From contig NZ_JARZAE010000004.1 in assembly GCF_029892095.1 (NCBI RefSeq), forward strand, positions 6,944,001 through 7,008,000: a DNA stretch of 64,000 bases, given 5' to 3'. Positions 50,501-59,599 of this stretch are shown here, in pieces; the stretch's first letter is position 1; each line of letters begins with the position of its first letter. A program made the position numbers and the translations under genes. This DNA comes from Kitasatospora sp. MAP12-44 (GTDB lineage Bacteria > Actinomycetota > Actinomycetes > Streptomycetales > Streptomycetaceae). The notes beneath the pieces were generated by a model. That model was not told the DNA's origin. It worked only from the letters and a program-made list of their open reading frames with translations, and ran no database searches.

Positions 50501-51766
50501 ATGAGTACCAGTCAGACCCCGGCCGCCGCCTTCACCGAGCTGGTCAACCTCGCCTCCCGCCTGCTGGGCGCCGGCGTGGTGGCCACCAACGAGGACACCT
50601 TCGCCGACGCGGAGAACCTCCTGGTCGCCAAGGCCGCCGAGTTCCGCGCGCACACCTTCGGCCACAAGGGCCAGATCATGGACGGCTGGGAGAGCAAGCG
50701 CCGGCGCGGCGTCAGCGCCGAGCAGCCGCACCCCACCGACGAGGACCACGACTGGGCGATCGTCCGGCTCGGTGTGGCCGGCCGGATCCACGGCGTGATC
50801 GTGGACACCGCGCACTTCACTGGCAACTACCCGGAGTCCGGCTCGGTGCAGGCCGCCTCGATACCCGGCCACCCGTCGGTCGAGGAGCTGGACGGCGCCG
50901 AGTGGACCGATCTGGTCCCGCGCACCGCGCTGCAGGGCGACACCGCCCACGCGTTCGAGGTCAGCGACCCGACCCGCTACACCCACGTCCGGCTGAACAT
51001 CTGGCCGGACGGCGGCGTGGCCCGCCTGCGGGTGCACGGCGAGGTGCTGCCCGACCCGCGCGACCTGGACGGCCTCACCTTCGACCTGGCCGCCCAGGAG
51101 TACGGCGGCGTGGCCGAGGCCGCCTCGGACCGCTACTTCTCCTCCCCGCACAACCTGAACTCTCCCGGTCGCGCCTCCGTCATGGGCGACGGCTGGGAGA
51201 CCCGGCGTCGGCGCGACAAGGCCAACGACTGGGTACAGATCGCCCTGGCCGGGGGCGGCGAGGTCCTGGCCGCCGAGGTGGACACCACCCACTTCGTCGC
51301 CAACGCCCCCGGCTGGGCCGACCTGGTGGGCTATGACGCCACCTCCGGTGGGGACCCGTCCACCGACCCTGACGGCTGGTTCGAGATCCTGCCGCGCACC
51401 CGCCTGCAGCCCGACACCCGCCACCGCCTGCGCCTGGACGTAGGCCGCCCGGTCACCCACGTGCGGATCAACGTCTACCCGGACGGCGGCCTGGCCCGGC
51501 TGCGGCTGACCGGCCGGCTCACCGAGGCCGGCCGCGCCGCCCTCGCGCTGCGCTGGTTCAACGCGCTGCCCGCCGCCGAGGCCGTCCAGGCCCTCACCGA
51601 GGCCGGCCTGACCGGCGCCGAGGCGACCACCCTCGCCACGGCCCGTCCGCTCGCCGCCCCGGCCGAGCTCACCGCCGCCGTGACGGCCCTGCAGCCCGCC
51701 GACGGCCCCGACGGCACCGAGACCTCCCGCCGGGCCGCCGCGATCTGGCGCCTGCTGGGCGTCTGA
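50501..51766 (+). CDS. alc: Allantoicase with an extra C-terminal OHCU decarboxylase-like tail
   Basis: 421 residues. Two allantoicase repeats: FGHKGQIMDGWESKRRRG and SVMGDGWETRRRRDKANDW, with VDTAHFTGNYPES and VDTTHFVANAP. It splits allantoate to ureidoglycolate and urea. The last 75 residues exceed the family core and read FNALPAAEAVQALTEAG...ATARPLAAPAELTAAV, which resembles the N-terminal third of OHCU decarboxylases, including the aRPl/aRPw segment of the uraD product in this window. 8 bp after allB, with GAGGAG. Confidence 0.95.
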   Translation: MSTSQTPAAAFTELVNLASRLLGAGVVATNEDTFADAENLLVAKAAEFRAHTFGHKGQIMDGWESKRRRGVSAEQPHPTDEDHDWAIVRLGVAGRIHGVIVDTAHFTGNYPESGSVQAASIPGHPSVEELDGAEWTDLVPRTALQGDTAHAFEVSDPTRYTHVRLNIWPDGGVARLRVHGEVLPDPRDLDGLTFDLAAQEYGGVAEAASDRYFSSPHNLNSPGRASVMGDGWETRRRRDKANDWVQIALAGGGEVLAAEVDTTHFVANAPGWADLVGYDATSGGDPSTDPDGWFEILPRTRLQPDTRHRLRLDVGRPVTHVRINVYPDGGLARLRLTGRLTEAGRAALALRWFNALPAAEAVQALTEAGLTGAEATTLATARPLAAPAELTAAVTALQPADGPDGTETSRRAAAIWRLLGV

Positions 51767-51808
51767 ATTCTTCTCTCCACGCACCGCCTCTCTTTCCGAA
51801 GGACCGCT

Positions 51809-53269
51809 ATGTCCAAGATCCTGACCACTGAGTCCGGCGCCCCCATCGCCGACAACCAGAACTCGGCCTCCGCCGGCGAGTACGGCCCGCTGCTCATCCA
51901 GGACCAGCAGCTGCTGGAGAAGCTCGCGCGCTTCAACCGCGAGCGCATCCCGGAGCGCGTGGTGCACGCCCGCGGTTCGGGCGCGTACGGCTACTTCGAG
52001 GTCACCGACGAGGTCTCGCAGTTCACCCGCGCCAACTTCCTTGCCTCGGTGGGCAAGCGCACCGAGGTCTTCCTGCGCTTCTCCACCGTCGCGGGCAACC
52101 TCGGTTCGAGCGACGCGGTGCGTGACCCCCGCGGCTTCGCGCTGAAGTTCTACACCGAAGAGGGCAACTACGACCTCGTCGGCAACAACACCCCGGTGTT
52201 CTTCATCAAGGACCCGATCAAGTTCCCCGACTTCATCCACTCGCAGAAGCGCGACCCCTTCACCGGGATCCAGGAAGCCGACAACGTCTGGGACTTCTGG
52301 GCGCACTCGCCCGCCTCGACGCACCAGATCACCTGGCTCTTCGGCGACCGCGGCATCCCGGCCTCGTACCGCCACATGAACGGCTACGGCTCGCACACCT
52401 ACCAGTGGGTCAACGAGGCGGGCGAGGCCTTCTGGGTCAAGTACCACTTCAAGACCAACCAGGGCATCCGCTCGCTGGACGGCGCCCAGGCCGCCGAGGT
52501 GGTGGGCTCCGACGCCGACAGCCACCAGCGCGACCTGCACCAGGCCATCGAGCGCGGTGTGTTCCCGTCCTGGACCCTGTACGTCCAGCTGATGCCGGTG
52601 GCCGAGGCGGCCGACTACCGCTTCAACCCGTTCGACCTCACCAAGGTGTGGCCGCACGCGGACTACCCGCTGCAGAAGGTCGGCCGGCTGGTCCTGAACA
52701 AGAACCCCGAGAACGTCTTCGCCGAGGTCGAGCAGTCGGCCTTCTCGCCGAACAACTTCGTTCCCGGCATCGGCCCGTCCCCGGACAAGATGCTCCAGGG
52801 CCGGCTCTTCGCCTACGCGGACGCCCAGCGCTACCGCCTCGGCGTCAACCACACCCTGCTCGCCGTCAACGCCCCCAAGGCGACCGAGGCGAACAACTAC
52901 GGCCGCGATGGCTTCGCTGCGGTCAACAAGTCCGGCCGCGGCAAGAACTACGAGCCCAACTCGTACGACGGCCCCGCCCAGACCGACAGCGCGCTGGCCG
53001 CGCCGGTGGCCCTCAACGGCCACACCGGCACGTACACCACCCCCGCGCACACCAAGGACGACGACTTCTTCCAGGCGGGCGAGCTGTTCCGCGTGATGTC
53101 GGCCGGTGAGCAGGAGCGCCTGATCAACAACATCGCGGGCTTCCTGGCCCAGGTGACCCGCGACGACATCGTCGAGAAGAACCTCGCGCACTTCCACGCC
53201 GCGGACGAGAACTACGGCCGCCGCCTGGAGGCCGCCGTCGCCAAGCTCCGCGCCGGCGACGAGGCCTGA
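51809..53269 (+). CDS. katA: Catalase (small-subunit clade)
   Basis: 486-residue heme catalase. Catalytic His in RVVHARGSGAYGYFEV, Asn in GNNTPVFFIKDPIKFPDF, proximal heme Tyr in RLFAYADAQRYRLGVNH. Destroys H2O2, including that from uricase; its place 42 bp after allantoicase suggests co-transcription. GAAGGA before the ATG. Confidence 0.97.
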   Translation: MSKILTTESGAPIADNQNSASAGEYGPLLIQDQQLLEKLARFNRERIPERVVHARGSGAYGYFEVTDEVSQFTRANFLASVGKRTEVFLRFSTVAGNLGSSDAVRDPRGFALKFYTEEGNYDLVGNNTPVFFIKDPIKFPDFIHSQKRDPFTGIQEADNVWDFWAHSPASTHQITWLFGDRGIPASYRHMNGYGSHTYQWVNEAGEAFWVKYHFKTNQGIRSLDGAQAAEVVGSDADSHQRDLHQAIERGVFPSWTLYVQLMPVAEAADYRFNPFDLTKVWPHADYPLQKVGRLVLNKNPENVFAEVEQSAFSPNNFVPGIGPSPDKMLQGRLFAYADAQRYRLGVNHTLLAVNAPKATEANNYGRDGFAAVNKSGRGKNYEPNSYDGPAQTDSALAAPVALNGHTGTYTTPAHTKDDDFFQAGELFRVMSAGEQERLINNIAGFLAQVTRDDIVEKNLAHFHAADENYGRRLEAAVAKLRAGDEA

Positions 53270-53336
53270 CCGCCTCGCTGAGGACTCGCTCTCGCTGAGG
53301 GCTCTCGCTCGCTGAAGACTCTCTGACGCACCCTCG

Positions 53337-53373
53337 GATGGACCCTCCCCTCGGACAGTGGGGAGGGTCCATC
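53337..53373 (+). terminator. Terminator after katA
   Basis: Perfect 14-base arms GATGGACCCTCCCC / GGGGAGGGTCCATC around a 9-base loop, 67 bp past the stop codon. It closes the purine island. Confidence 0.85.
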
Positions 53374-53459
53374 GCATTTCCCGCTCCCCGTACCGCAGGC
53401 GGGGTTCCTCTGAGATCATCGGGATCCGCGGATCCCGGAGCGTGTCGAGGAGGTGGCGC

Positions 53460-54173
53460 ATGGACAACGGCGGCGACGACGGCGAGTCGGCGCAGCACCA
53501 ACGGCTCTGGCCGTCGGGCTCCTACCTCAACCTGCTGTCCGCGCGAGCCCGCCAGGCGGTCCTGGCGGAGGGAGCGCTGTACGCCTACGAACCCGGCGAC
53601 CTGCTGCTCCGGGAGGGGGACCAGGCCGCCCACCTGCTGCTGATCCTGAGCGGCCTGGTCAAGGTGACCGGAGTGACGGCCAACGGGCACGTCACGCTGC
53701 TCACCATCCGGGCGGCGGGCGACCTGGTGGGTGAGCTCGGCGTCCTGGACGACCGCCCGCGCTCGGCCACCGTCACCGCGGTCGGCCGGGTCACCGCCCG
53801 GGTCATCACGCACGACGCCTTCGTCGCCCTGTTCCGGCGCGAGCCCGAGGTGGTGATGGCGCTGATGCGTTCGCTCAGCTTCAAGCTGCGCTCGGCCAAC
53901 CGGGTGCGAGTGGAGCAGGCGGGCTCCCCGGTCTCCGTGCGCCTCGCCCGGGCGCTGGTCGAGCTGGCCGCCTCGTACGGGGAGGCGCTGGGCGAGCACG
54001 TCGCGATCACGGTTCCGCTGAGCCAGTCCGACCTGGCGGGGCTGGTCTCGTCCTCCGAGGCCGCAGTGGCCAAGGCGCTGCGCCAGCTGCGGGAGAGCGG
54101 CGTCATCGAGACCGGCTACCGCCGCCTGCTGGTCCGTGACTTGGACGCACTGGAGCAACTGGCCGCGGAGTGA
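53460..54173 (+). CDS. Crp/Fnr family transcriptional regulator
   Basis: 237 residues: cyclic-nucleotide-binding fold (YEPGDLLLREGDQAAHLLLI, AAGDLVGELGVLDDRPRSAT) and a C-terminal winged HTH (PLSQSDLAGLVSSSEAAVAK). No N-terminal cysteine cluster, so it is not an Fe-S Fnr. Ligand unknown. GAGGAGG before the ATG. Confidence 0.9.
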   Translation: MDNGGDDGESAQHQRLWPSGSYLNLLSARARQAVLAEGALYAYEPGDLLLREGDQAAHLLLILSGLVKVTGVTANGHVTLLTIRAAGDLVGELGVLDDRPRSATVTAVGRVTARVITHDAFVALFRREPEVVMALMRSLSFKLRSANRVRVEQAGSPVSVRLARALVELAASYGEALGEHVAITVPLSQSDLAGLVSSSEAAVAKALRQLRESGVIETGYRRLLVRDLDALEQLAAE

Positions 54174-54546
54174 GCGCTGCTGAGCGCGTGCTGAGCTCGG
54201 CTACGTCGAACGCACGCCTGCGCGGTAGACGAAAGCAGGCGGGAGCAGCGGGCTACCACCCCCGCGGCTCCGCCTGCGTGGAACGCCGGACCGGGCTCGG
54301 CAGCGAACACCAGTGACGACCTGACCAGGCTAGACCTCCGGTTCGGGCCAAGACTCTGTCGTTCTACAGGTTCTGAGCGCCTTTCGCGCCTGCCGCACTG
54401 CTCGCCGGCAGCCCTGGAGTCGGCGGCGGCCCCGCCCTACCGTGGAGGTCGGATCGCCGCCGACGGCACCCGCGACGCCTCCTACCAAGGCGTCGGCCGG
54501 CGGTCGTGATCCAGGGCTCGGCAGCTGACAACTTCAAGGAGGCGAC
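54174..54546 (+). other. 373-bp intergenic region
   Basis: No ORF with coding character. It holds small inverted repeats (for example GACGCC/GGCGTC near 54470) and a GC-rich stretch before the next ribosome site, perhaps a structured leader. Nothing is recognised. Confidence 0.4.
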
Positions 54547-54738
54547 GTGCAGTCGGATGTGTGGCCGGTGCTGGTCGGCGGGATCGTGGTCCTCGCCGCA
54601 CTGGCACTGGCGGCTTTCGCGGTGGCCCGGATGAGCCGGACCGCCCCGGTCAAGGCAGCGGTGGTGATCACGGCGCTGGCAGGCTTCCTGGCCGCGCTGC
54701 CGCCGCTGATCGCGGCTTTCGCCGCGTTGCGGAGCTAG
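54547..54738 (+). CDS. Small membrane protein
   Basis: 63 residues, two predicted membrane helices (VGGIVVLAALALAAFAVA and VVITALAGFLAALPPLIA) joined by a short basic loop. GTG start with an excellent AAGGAGG. No family recognised. Four bases upstream of the next gene, so co-transcribed. Confidence 0.7.
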   Translation: MQSDVWPVLVGGIVVLAALALAAFAVARMSRTAPVKAAVVITALAGFLAALPPLIAAFAALRS

Positions 54739-54742
54739 CGCG

Positions 54743-55210
54743 GTGAGCAGCACGGAGCAGTCGTCCCCCGGCCCCGCGGTGGCGCGGCTGCCCGTGCTGC
54801 TGTCCCGCCTGTCGACCGCCCCGTTCGACCGGCTCGCCGAACTGGGCCTTCCGGTGGAGGACTTCGTGATCGCCGGCAGCGCGCCGTTCTATCTGCGCGG
54901 GCTGCGCGAGGAGATCTCCGATCTCGACATCGTGGCGCGCGGGCTGGCCTGGCAGCGTGCCATGGAGCTGGGCAGACCGCAGCCGGCTCCGTACGGGGGG
55001 ACGAGGGCGATCCGGCTGGTCGACGGCCGGTTCGAGGTGCTTGACGGATGGTTCCCGGAGCTGTTCGGCGATGTCGGGCAGTTGCTGGCGCGGGCGGAGC
55101 CGATCGGCGCTCTGCGGTTCCTGACCATGGCCGACACGGTCCGCTGGAAGCGGTGGCTGGACCGGCCCAAGGACCGCGCGGACCTCCAACGGCTGGCCCG
55201 GGGGCGCTGA
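54743..55210 (+). CDS. Nucleotidyltransferase-fold protein
   Basis: 155 residues. VIAGSAPFYLRGLREEISDLDIVARG matches the G-S...DxD core of Pol-beta-type nucleotidyltransferases (AbiEii/MNT-like). The later third acid is not obvious, so activity is uncertain. The partner upstream is a membrane protein, not an HEPN toxin. Confidence 0.65.
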   Translation: MSSTEQSSPGPAVARLPVLLSRLSTAPFDRLAELGLPVEDFVIAGSAPFYLRGLREEISDLDIVARGLAWQRAMELGRPQPAPYGGTRAIRLVDGRFEVLDGWFPELFGDVGQLLARAEPIGALRFLTMADTVRWKRWLDRPKDRADLQRLARGR

Positions 55211-55381
55211 ACGCGCGCGGCGGCGCCGGGATTCGGCTGTGCGGGGTCCGGGCAGCTGCGTCTGGCATATGCCAATCGGCCAATACCCGTCACCTGCGGG
55301 AATCTCTTGCGACCAGGGGGTGTGGACGGCACGTCATGGATAGGCTGAGGGTGGTAGCTCGGGAGCGGAAAGGGGAGGCCG

Positions 55382-56161
55382 ATGCCGGCACACGGCCAGG
55401 GTCGTCAGATCATGCTCGACCAGGGTGAGTCCGGGCCGCACGCCTCCCTGCGGCGCGCCCTGCGGCTGCTGGAGGTGGCGGACCGGCACTCCTGCGGCGC
55501 CACGCTCGGCGACTTCGTCCGGGAGACCGGGCTGCCCGCGGGCACCGTCCGCGAGTTGACCACCGTCCTGGCCAACGAGGGCTATCTGCAGCCCTACGAC
55601 GGCGGCTGGGTGCTCGGCGGCACCTTCGCGATGCTCGGCCAGTCCAACCGCGAGCAGCTGATCCGGATCAGGCTCAACCACAAGCTCGCCGAGCTGCGCG
55701 ACGAGTTGGGCGCCGCCGTCTACTTCAGCCGGTACTACGACGGCGAGTTGACGGTGGAGGCGGTCGCCTTCGGCGAGGACGCGCCCGCGGTGCACGAGTG
55801 GGTGGACTTCAAGGCCACCGCGCACGCCAGCGCGATCGGCAAGTGCCTGCTGAGCCAGCTCGACCACGACGGCCGCCTCGACCACCTCTCGCGGCACCCG
55901 ATCGCCCGGCTGACCTCGCGCACCATCACCGACACCGAGCAGCTGATGCACCGGCTGGAGCGCCAGCCCTCCACCGTCCCGACGCTGGACCTGCAGGAGT
56001 ACGCGCTCGGCACGGTCTGCGCCGCCGTCCCGGTCATCGCCGGCAGCACGGTCGGCTGCCTGGCCATGTCGATGCCGGTCGACAACGCCCACCGGCTGCG
56101 GGCCGCCGCCGAACTGCTCTCGGAGCGGGCGGCGCCGCTGATGCTGGCCATGGCGGTCTGA
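55382..56161 (+). CDS. IclR family transcriptional regulator
   Basis: 259 residues. Winged HTH (GATLGDFVRETGLPAGTVREL) and effector domain (AAVYFSRYYDGELTVEAVAF, HASAIGKCLLSQL, AAVPVIAGSTVGCLAM). The Cys in GKCLL sits where IclR proteins often have a ligand-pocket residue. Located upstream of the LLM oxidoreductase in the same direction. Confidence 0.88.
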   Translation: MPAHGQGRQIMLDQGESGPHASLRRALRLLEVADRHSCGATLGDFVRETGLPAGTVRELTTVLANEGYLQPYDGGWVLGGTFAMLGQSNREQLIRIRLNHKLAELRDELGAAVYFSRYYDGELTVEAVAFGEDAPAVHEWVDFKATAHASAIGKCLLSQLDHDGRLDHLSRHPIARLTSRTITDTEQLMHRLERQPSTVPTLDLQEYALGTVCAAVPVIAGSTVGCLAMSMPVDNAHRLRAAAELLSERAAPLMLAMAV

Positions 56162-56270
56162 CCATGGTGGTCTGATCAAATCGGGTGCTCCGTGGCCGCG
56201 TTGTCCCGGGCGCGGCGACCAGGTCGAGTAACTTCGGGGCGGGGGTTTCCCGCTGACTGGAGGTTTCTCG

Positions 56271-57143
56271 GTGAAGCTCGGCCTGCACTACTGGAACTAC
56301 TCGACCCCGACCGACCCGGCCCGGATCGCCGGCACCCTGGCCCGAACGGCGCGGATCGCCGAGGAGTCCGGGATCTCGGCGTTCACCGTGATGGACCACT
56401 ACTTCCAGATGGAGATCCTCGGCGGGTCCGCCGAGGAGCCGATGCTGGAGGCGTACACCACGCTCGGCTACCTGGCCGCCGTCACCGAGCGGATGACGCT
56501 CGGCGTGATGGTCACCGGAGTGATGTACCGTCACCCCGGCCTGCTCGCCAAGATCGTGGCCACCCTGGACGTGCTCTGCGGCGGTCGCGCCCGCTTCGGC
56601 ATCGGCGCCTCCTGGTACGAGCGGGAGCAGCGCGCGCTCGGGGTGCCGGTGGTGCCGGTGAGCGAGCGCTTCGAGCGGCTGGAGGAGACGCTGCAGATCT
56701 GCAAGCAGATGTGGAGCGAGGACAACGGGCCGTACCAGGGCCGGCACTACCAGCTCGCCGAGACGCTGTGCGTGCCCGGGCCGCTCAGCCGGCCGTACCC
56801 GCAGATCGTGATCGGCGGCGGGGGAGAGAAGAAGACCCTGCTGATGGTGGCGCGGTACGGGGACGCCTGCAACCTCTTCGCCAGCAGCCCCGAGGAGGTG
56901 GCGGCCAAGCTCGACGTGCTGCGCGCGCACTGCGCCGACGAGGGCCGGGACTACGACTCCATCACCAAGACCGCGATGGCCGTCGGACCCTTCCTCGATG
57001 ACGTCGACGGCTTCCTCGCCAATGCCGAGCGCTACGCGCGGCTCGGCATCGACGAGTTGGAGGTGGCGCCGGACCGCGATCCGGTGGAGTTCGCCGAGCT
57101 GCTCGCCGAGCGCGTCGTCCCCCGGATCGCCGCGATCGGCTGA
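56271..57143 (+). CDS. LLM-class F420-dependent oxidoreductase
   Basis: 290 residues, luciferase-like TIM barrel. MKLGLHYWNYSTPTDPARIA, FTVMDHYFQM, LGVMVTGVMYRHPGLLAKIV and FGIGASWYEREQRALG are typical of the F420-dependent subgroup. Hydride donor F420H2; substrate unknown. Confidence 0.92.
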   Translation: MKLGLHYWNYSTPTDPARIAGTLARTARIAEESGISAFTVMDHYFQMEILGGSAEEPMLEAYTTLGYLAAVTERMTLGVMVTGVMYRHPGLLAKIVATLDVLCGGRARFGIGASWYEREQRALGVPVVPVSERFERLEETLQICKQMWSEDNGPYQGRHYQLAETLCVPGPLSRPYPQIVIGGGGEKKTLLMVARYGDACNLFASSPEEVAAKLDVLRAHCADEGRDYDSITKTAMAVGPFLDDVDGFLANAERYARLGIDELEVAPDRDPVEFAELLAERVVPRIAAIG

Positions 57144-57160
57144 GGCCTAGCTCTGCTTGG

Positions 57161-58069
57161 TCACTCCTGGTCGAGGGCGTCCAGGCGGGCCAGTTCGTCC
57201 GCCGAGAGCCGCAGGGTGCCGGCGGCGACGTTCTCCACCAGGTGGTCCGGGTTGCCGGTGCCCGGGATCGCCAGCACGTGCGGGCCCTGCGCCAGCGTCC
57301 ACGCCAGTCGGACCTGCGCGGGGCTCGCGCCATGCGCCCGCGCGATCGCGAGCAGTTCCTCGCTCTCGGTGGTCTTCGTGCCGCCTTCGCGCCCGGCGCT
57401 GGCGATCGCGAAGAACGGCACGAACGCGATGCCCAGCTCGCCGCAGGTCCGCAGCAGGTCGTCCGAGTCCGCGCGCCGGGAGTCGACGCTGTACCGGTTC
57501 TGCACGCAGACCACCGGAGCGATGGCCCGGGCCTCGGCGAGCTGCTCGGCGTTGATGTTGGAGACGCCCAGGTGGCGGATGAGCCCGGCCTCGCGCAGGT
57601 CGGCCAGTACGCCGAAGCGCTCGGCGATCGAGGCGCTCCCGAGGATCCGCAGGTTCACCACGTCGAGGTGGTCGCGGCCGAGCTGGCGCAGGTTCTCCTC
57701 GACCTGGCCGCGCAGCTGCTCCGGTCCGGCGTGGTGCCAGTCGCCCGACGGGCCGCGGCCGGGACCGACCTTGGTGGTGATCACCAGGTCGTCCGGGTAG
57801 GGGCCGAGCGCGCTGTTGATCAGCTCGTTGGCGGAGCGCAGCGGCGAGAAGTAGAAGGCCGCGGTGTCGATGTGGTTGACGCCGAGCTCGACGGCGCGGC
57901 GCAGCACCGCGATGGCCTGCGCGCGGTCGCTCGGCGGGGCGTTCTCGGCGAACGCCGGGCCGTGCTGGGTCAGCCGCATCGCGCCGAAGCCCAGCCGGTT
58001 GACGTCGAGGTCGCCGAGCCGCCAGCTGCCGGCGGCGGTTGCGGTCGCGGTCGCGGTGGTGTCCTTCAT
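57161..58069 (-). CDS. Aldo/keto reductase
   Basis: 302 residues. Catalytic Asp/Tyr strand VNHIDTAAFYFSPLRSANEL, Lys in VITTKVGPGRGPSGDW, and LDVVNLRILGSASI in place of the usual His strand, as in YdbC-like oxidoreductases. C-terminal VLAIPGTGNPDHLVENVAAG. The ATG at 58069 has AAAGG; the upstream frame is a repeat-coded extension and was rejected. Confidence 0.9.
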   Translation of the reverse strand: MKDTTATATATAAGSWRLGDLDVNRLGFGAMRLTQHGPAFAENAPPSDRAQAIAVLRRAVELGVNHIDTAAFYFSPLRSANELINSALGPYPDDLVITTKVGPGRGPSGDWHHAGPEQLRGQVEENLRQLGRDHLDVVNLRILGSASIAERFGVLADLREAGLIRHLGVSNINAEQLAEARAIAPVVCVQNRYSVDSRRADSDDLLRTCGELGIAFVPFFAIASAGREGGTKTTESEELLAIARAHGASPAQVRLAWTLAQGPHVLAIPGTGNPDHLVENVAAGTLRLSADELARLDALDQE

Positions 58070-58076
58070 CGGGAAA

Positions 58077-58127
58077 GGCCTTTCGTGGAGGTTTTTGTGG
58101 ACGTCTTCGTGGAGGTTTTCGTGGAGG
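58077..58127. repeat. Four imperfect 12-bp tandem repeats upstream of the aldo/keto reductase
   Basis: The unit on the coding strand is CCTCCACGAARA, repeated about four times with one or two changes, immediately before the start region of the reductase gene. A slippage-prone upstream region. Confidence 0.75.
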
Positions 58128-58136
58128 GGGTGGAGT

Positions 58137-58983
58137 TCAGGCGGCAGGAGCAAAGGCGGGGCGCGACTGCTCGGCCCAGCCGGGCGCACCCCAGGTGATG
58201 CAGAGCAGGCCCAGCGCAGAGGGCGTCGCGACGTCCGCCAGACCGCTGCTCAGCCGGGAGACGCCCGAGTACTGCCCCTGCGCGTGCGCCGGCGCAAGGC
58301 TGTAGCGGAGCTCGAACGAGGCGGCGGTTGCCGTCGATCCCGCGACTCACCCGGACCTGCAGGTCCCGCAGCGCGGTCCACCGCCCGCTCCCCGGCGGCT
58401 CCTGGACGGGCCGCAGGGAGGGCAGCCGGTAGGCGATGGCCGCGGTGACCAGGAAGCTGAGCGCGTTGCCCAGCACCAGGCACCGGTAGGCGGTGCGGGT
58501 GTCCAACTGGACGACGAGCGCGGCCAGTACGGCCCCGATGCTGCCGGCCAGGTTGACCGCCGCGCAGCAGCGGCGCCTTGGCCGCCGCACTGGCCGAGCC
58601 GGCCAGCTCGGTGAGCGAGACCACGAGGACGAACAGCCAGAACGACTGAACCAGCACCAGCGCCGCCATCGCGCCGGCCTGGACCGTCAGCGTCAACAGG
58701 TAGACCTCACGCGGGCCGCGCCGGTCGGCGAGCCACCCGACCGGGATCCCGGAGAGCAGGCCGACCAGCGCGCCGACGCCCATCCCGGGCGGGTGAAGAA
58801 CAGCGCGGCGCTCACCATGAACACCGCGCTGCCGACCTGGTTGACGAAGCTCGCCAGCGCCAGCGTGCGCCGAGGCCCGCGTTCGGGCACCAGCCCACCG
58901 GTGACCCAGCGGGACGACTTGTGCGACAGGCCATTAGGTGCTAAGATCGCCTCAGAAGGCTTGTGGTTCCCCGTGGTTGACAT
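58137..58983 (-). pseudogene. MFS transporter remnant
   Basis: MFS-type segments appear in different frames: RRTLALASFVNQVGSAVFMV (start), then VGALVGLLSGIPVGWLADRR, then AVNLAGSIGAVLAALVVQLD, then a C-terminal end QGQYSGVSRLSSGLADVAT. The total is about 280 codons against about 400 for the family, so at least two internal deletions with frameshifts have occurred. Dead gene. Confidence 0.85.
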
Positions 58984-59038
58984 GTCGACAGGATAGCGGC
59001 CTGAGTTTCGGCCCGTCTAGTCCGTGATCACGCCCACT

Positions 59039-59527
59039 TCATTGCGACTCTGCGCATGGCGTCGATTCAGCGCGTCGCTCATAGCGTGCGCGTGCGAGGT
59101 GATAGGCCGCACGCAGCAGTTCACAGGTCGCCGCTTCCGTGCGCGAGCCCGGGTTCACCACTGCCAGCCAGCCCACGGTGCCGTAGACGGGGTGCGCAGT
59201 CACAGTGTCGACGGCGCTGGGGTCGACCTCGGTGGTGGCTGCTTCGCGTGGTGCGTGACCGGTCCACCGAATGAACGGTTCCTTCCCGGCGGAGATGTTC
59301 ACGCGAAAGGTGCCCGGGCGGTCCAGACCTGATGCCTCGTCGCCGGGGTAGTTCTTGGTCACGACTGTCGCGAACGGCTGGCTCATAGTCGGGGTGACGC
59401 CGTCAGGTGCGTAGGAGAAGAAGGTGTCGCCCCAGCTGATTTCCGGCGAGCCGTCACCGGGTGCCGGCCTGATGGCCAGGACACCATCGAGGCCCTCCAT
59501 GAAGCTGATGATCTCGTCTATGGTCAT
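59039..59527 (-). CDS. DUF6194 family protein
   Basis: 162 residues. MTIDEIISFMEGLDGVLAIR, SWGDTFFSYAPDG, QPFATVVTKNYPGDEASGLD and the late ELLRAAYHLARARYERR match this actinomycete family of MmcQ/YjbR-like fold. Function unknown. Confidence 0.85.
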   Translation of the reverse strand: MTIDEIISFMEGLDGVLAIRPAPGDGSPEISWGDTFFSYAPDGVTPTMSQPFATVVTKNYPGDEASGLDRPGTFRVNISAGKEPFIRWTGHAPREAATTEVDPSAVDTVTAHPVYGTVGWLAVVNPGSRTEAATCELLRAAYHLARARYERRAESTPCAESQ

Positions 59528-59599
59528 GTGCTCAAGCGTTGCATTGAAGTCCTAGTGGAGACTTCGAGCCTAAGACCCAGGGGATTCAGGGGATTCAAG

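Noticed and set aside
50105..53467. 1,120-codon minus-strand ORF opposite allantoicase and catalase
   Set aside because: Antisense shadow of high-GC genes with no ribosome site or motif.
54743..55210. Toxin-antitoxin MNT/HEPN pair
   Set aside because: The neighbour is a two-helix membrane protein without HEPN motif, and the nucleotidyltransferase lacks a clear third acid.
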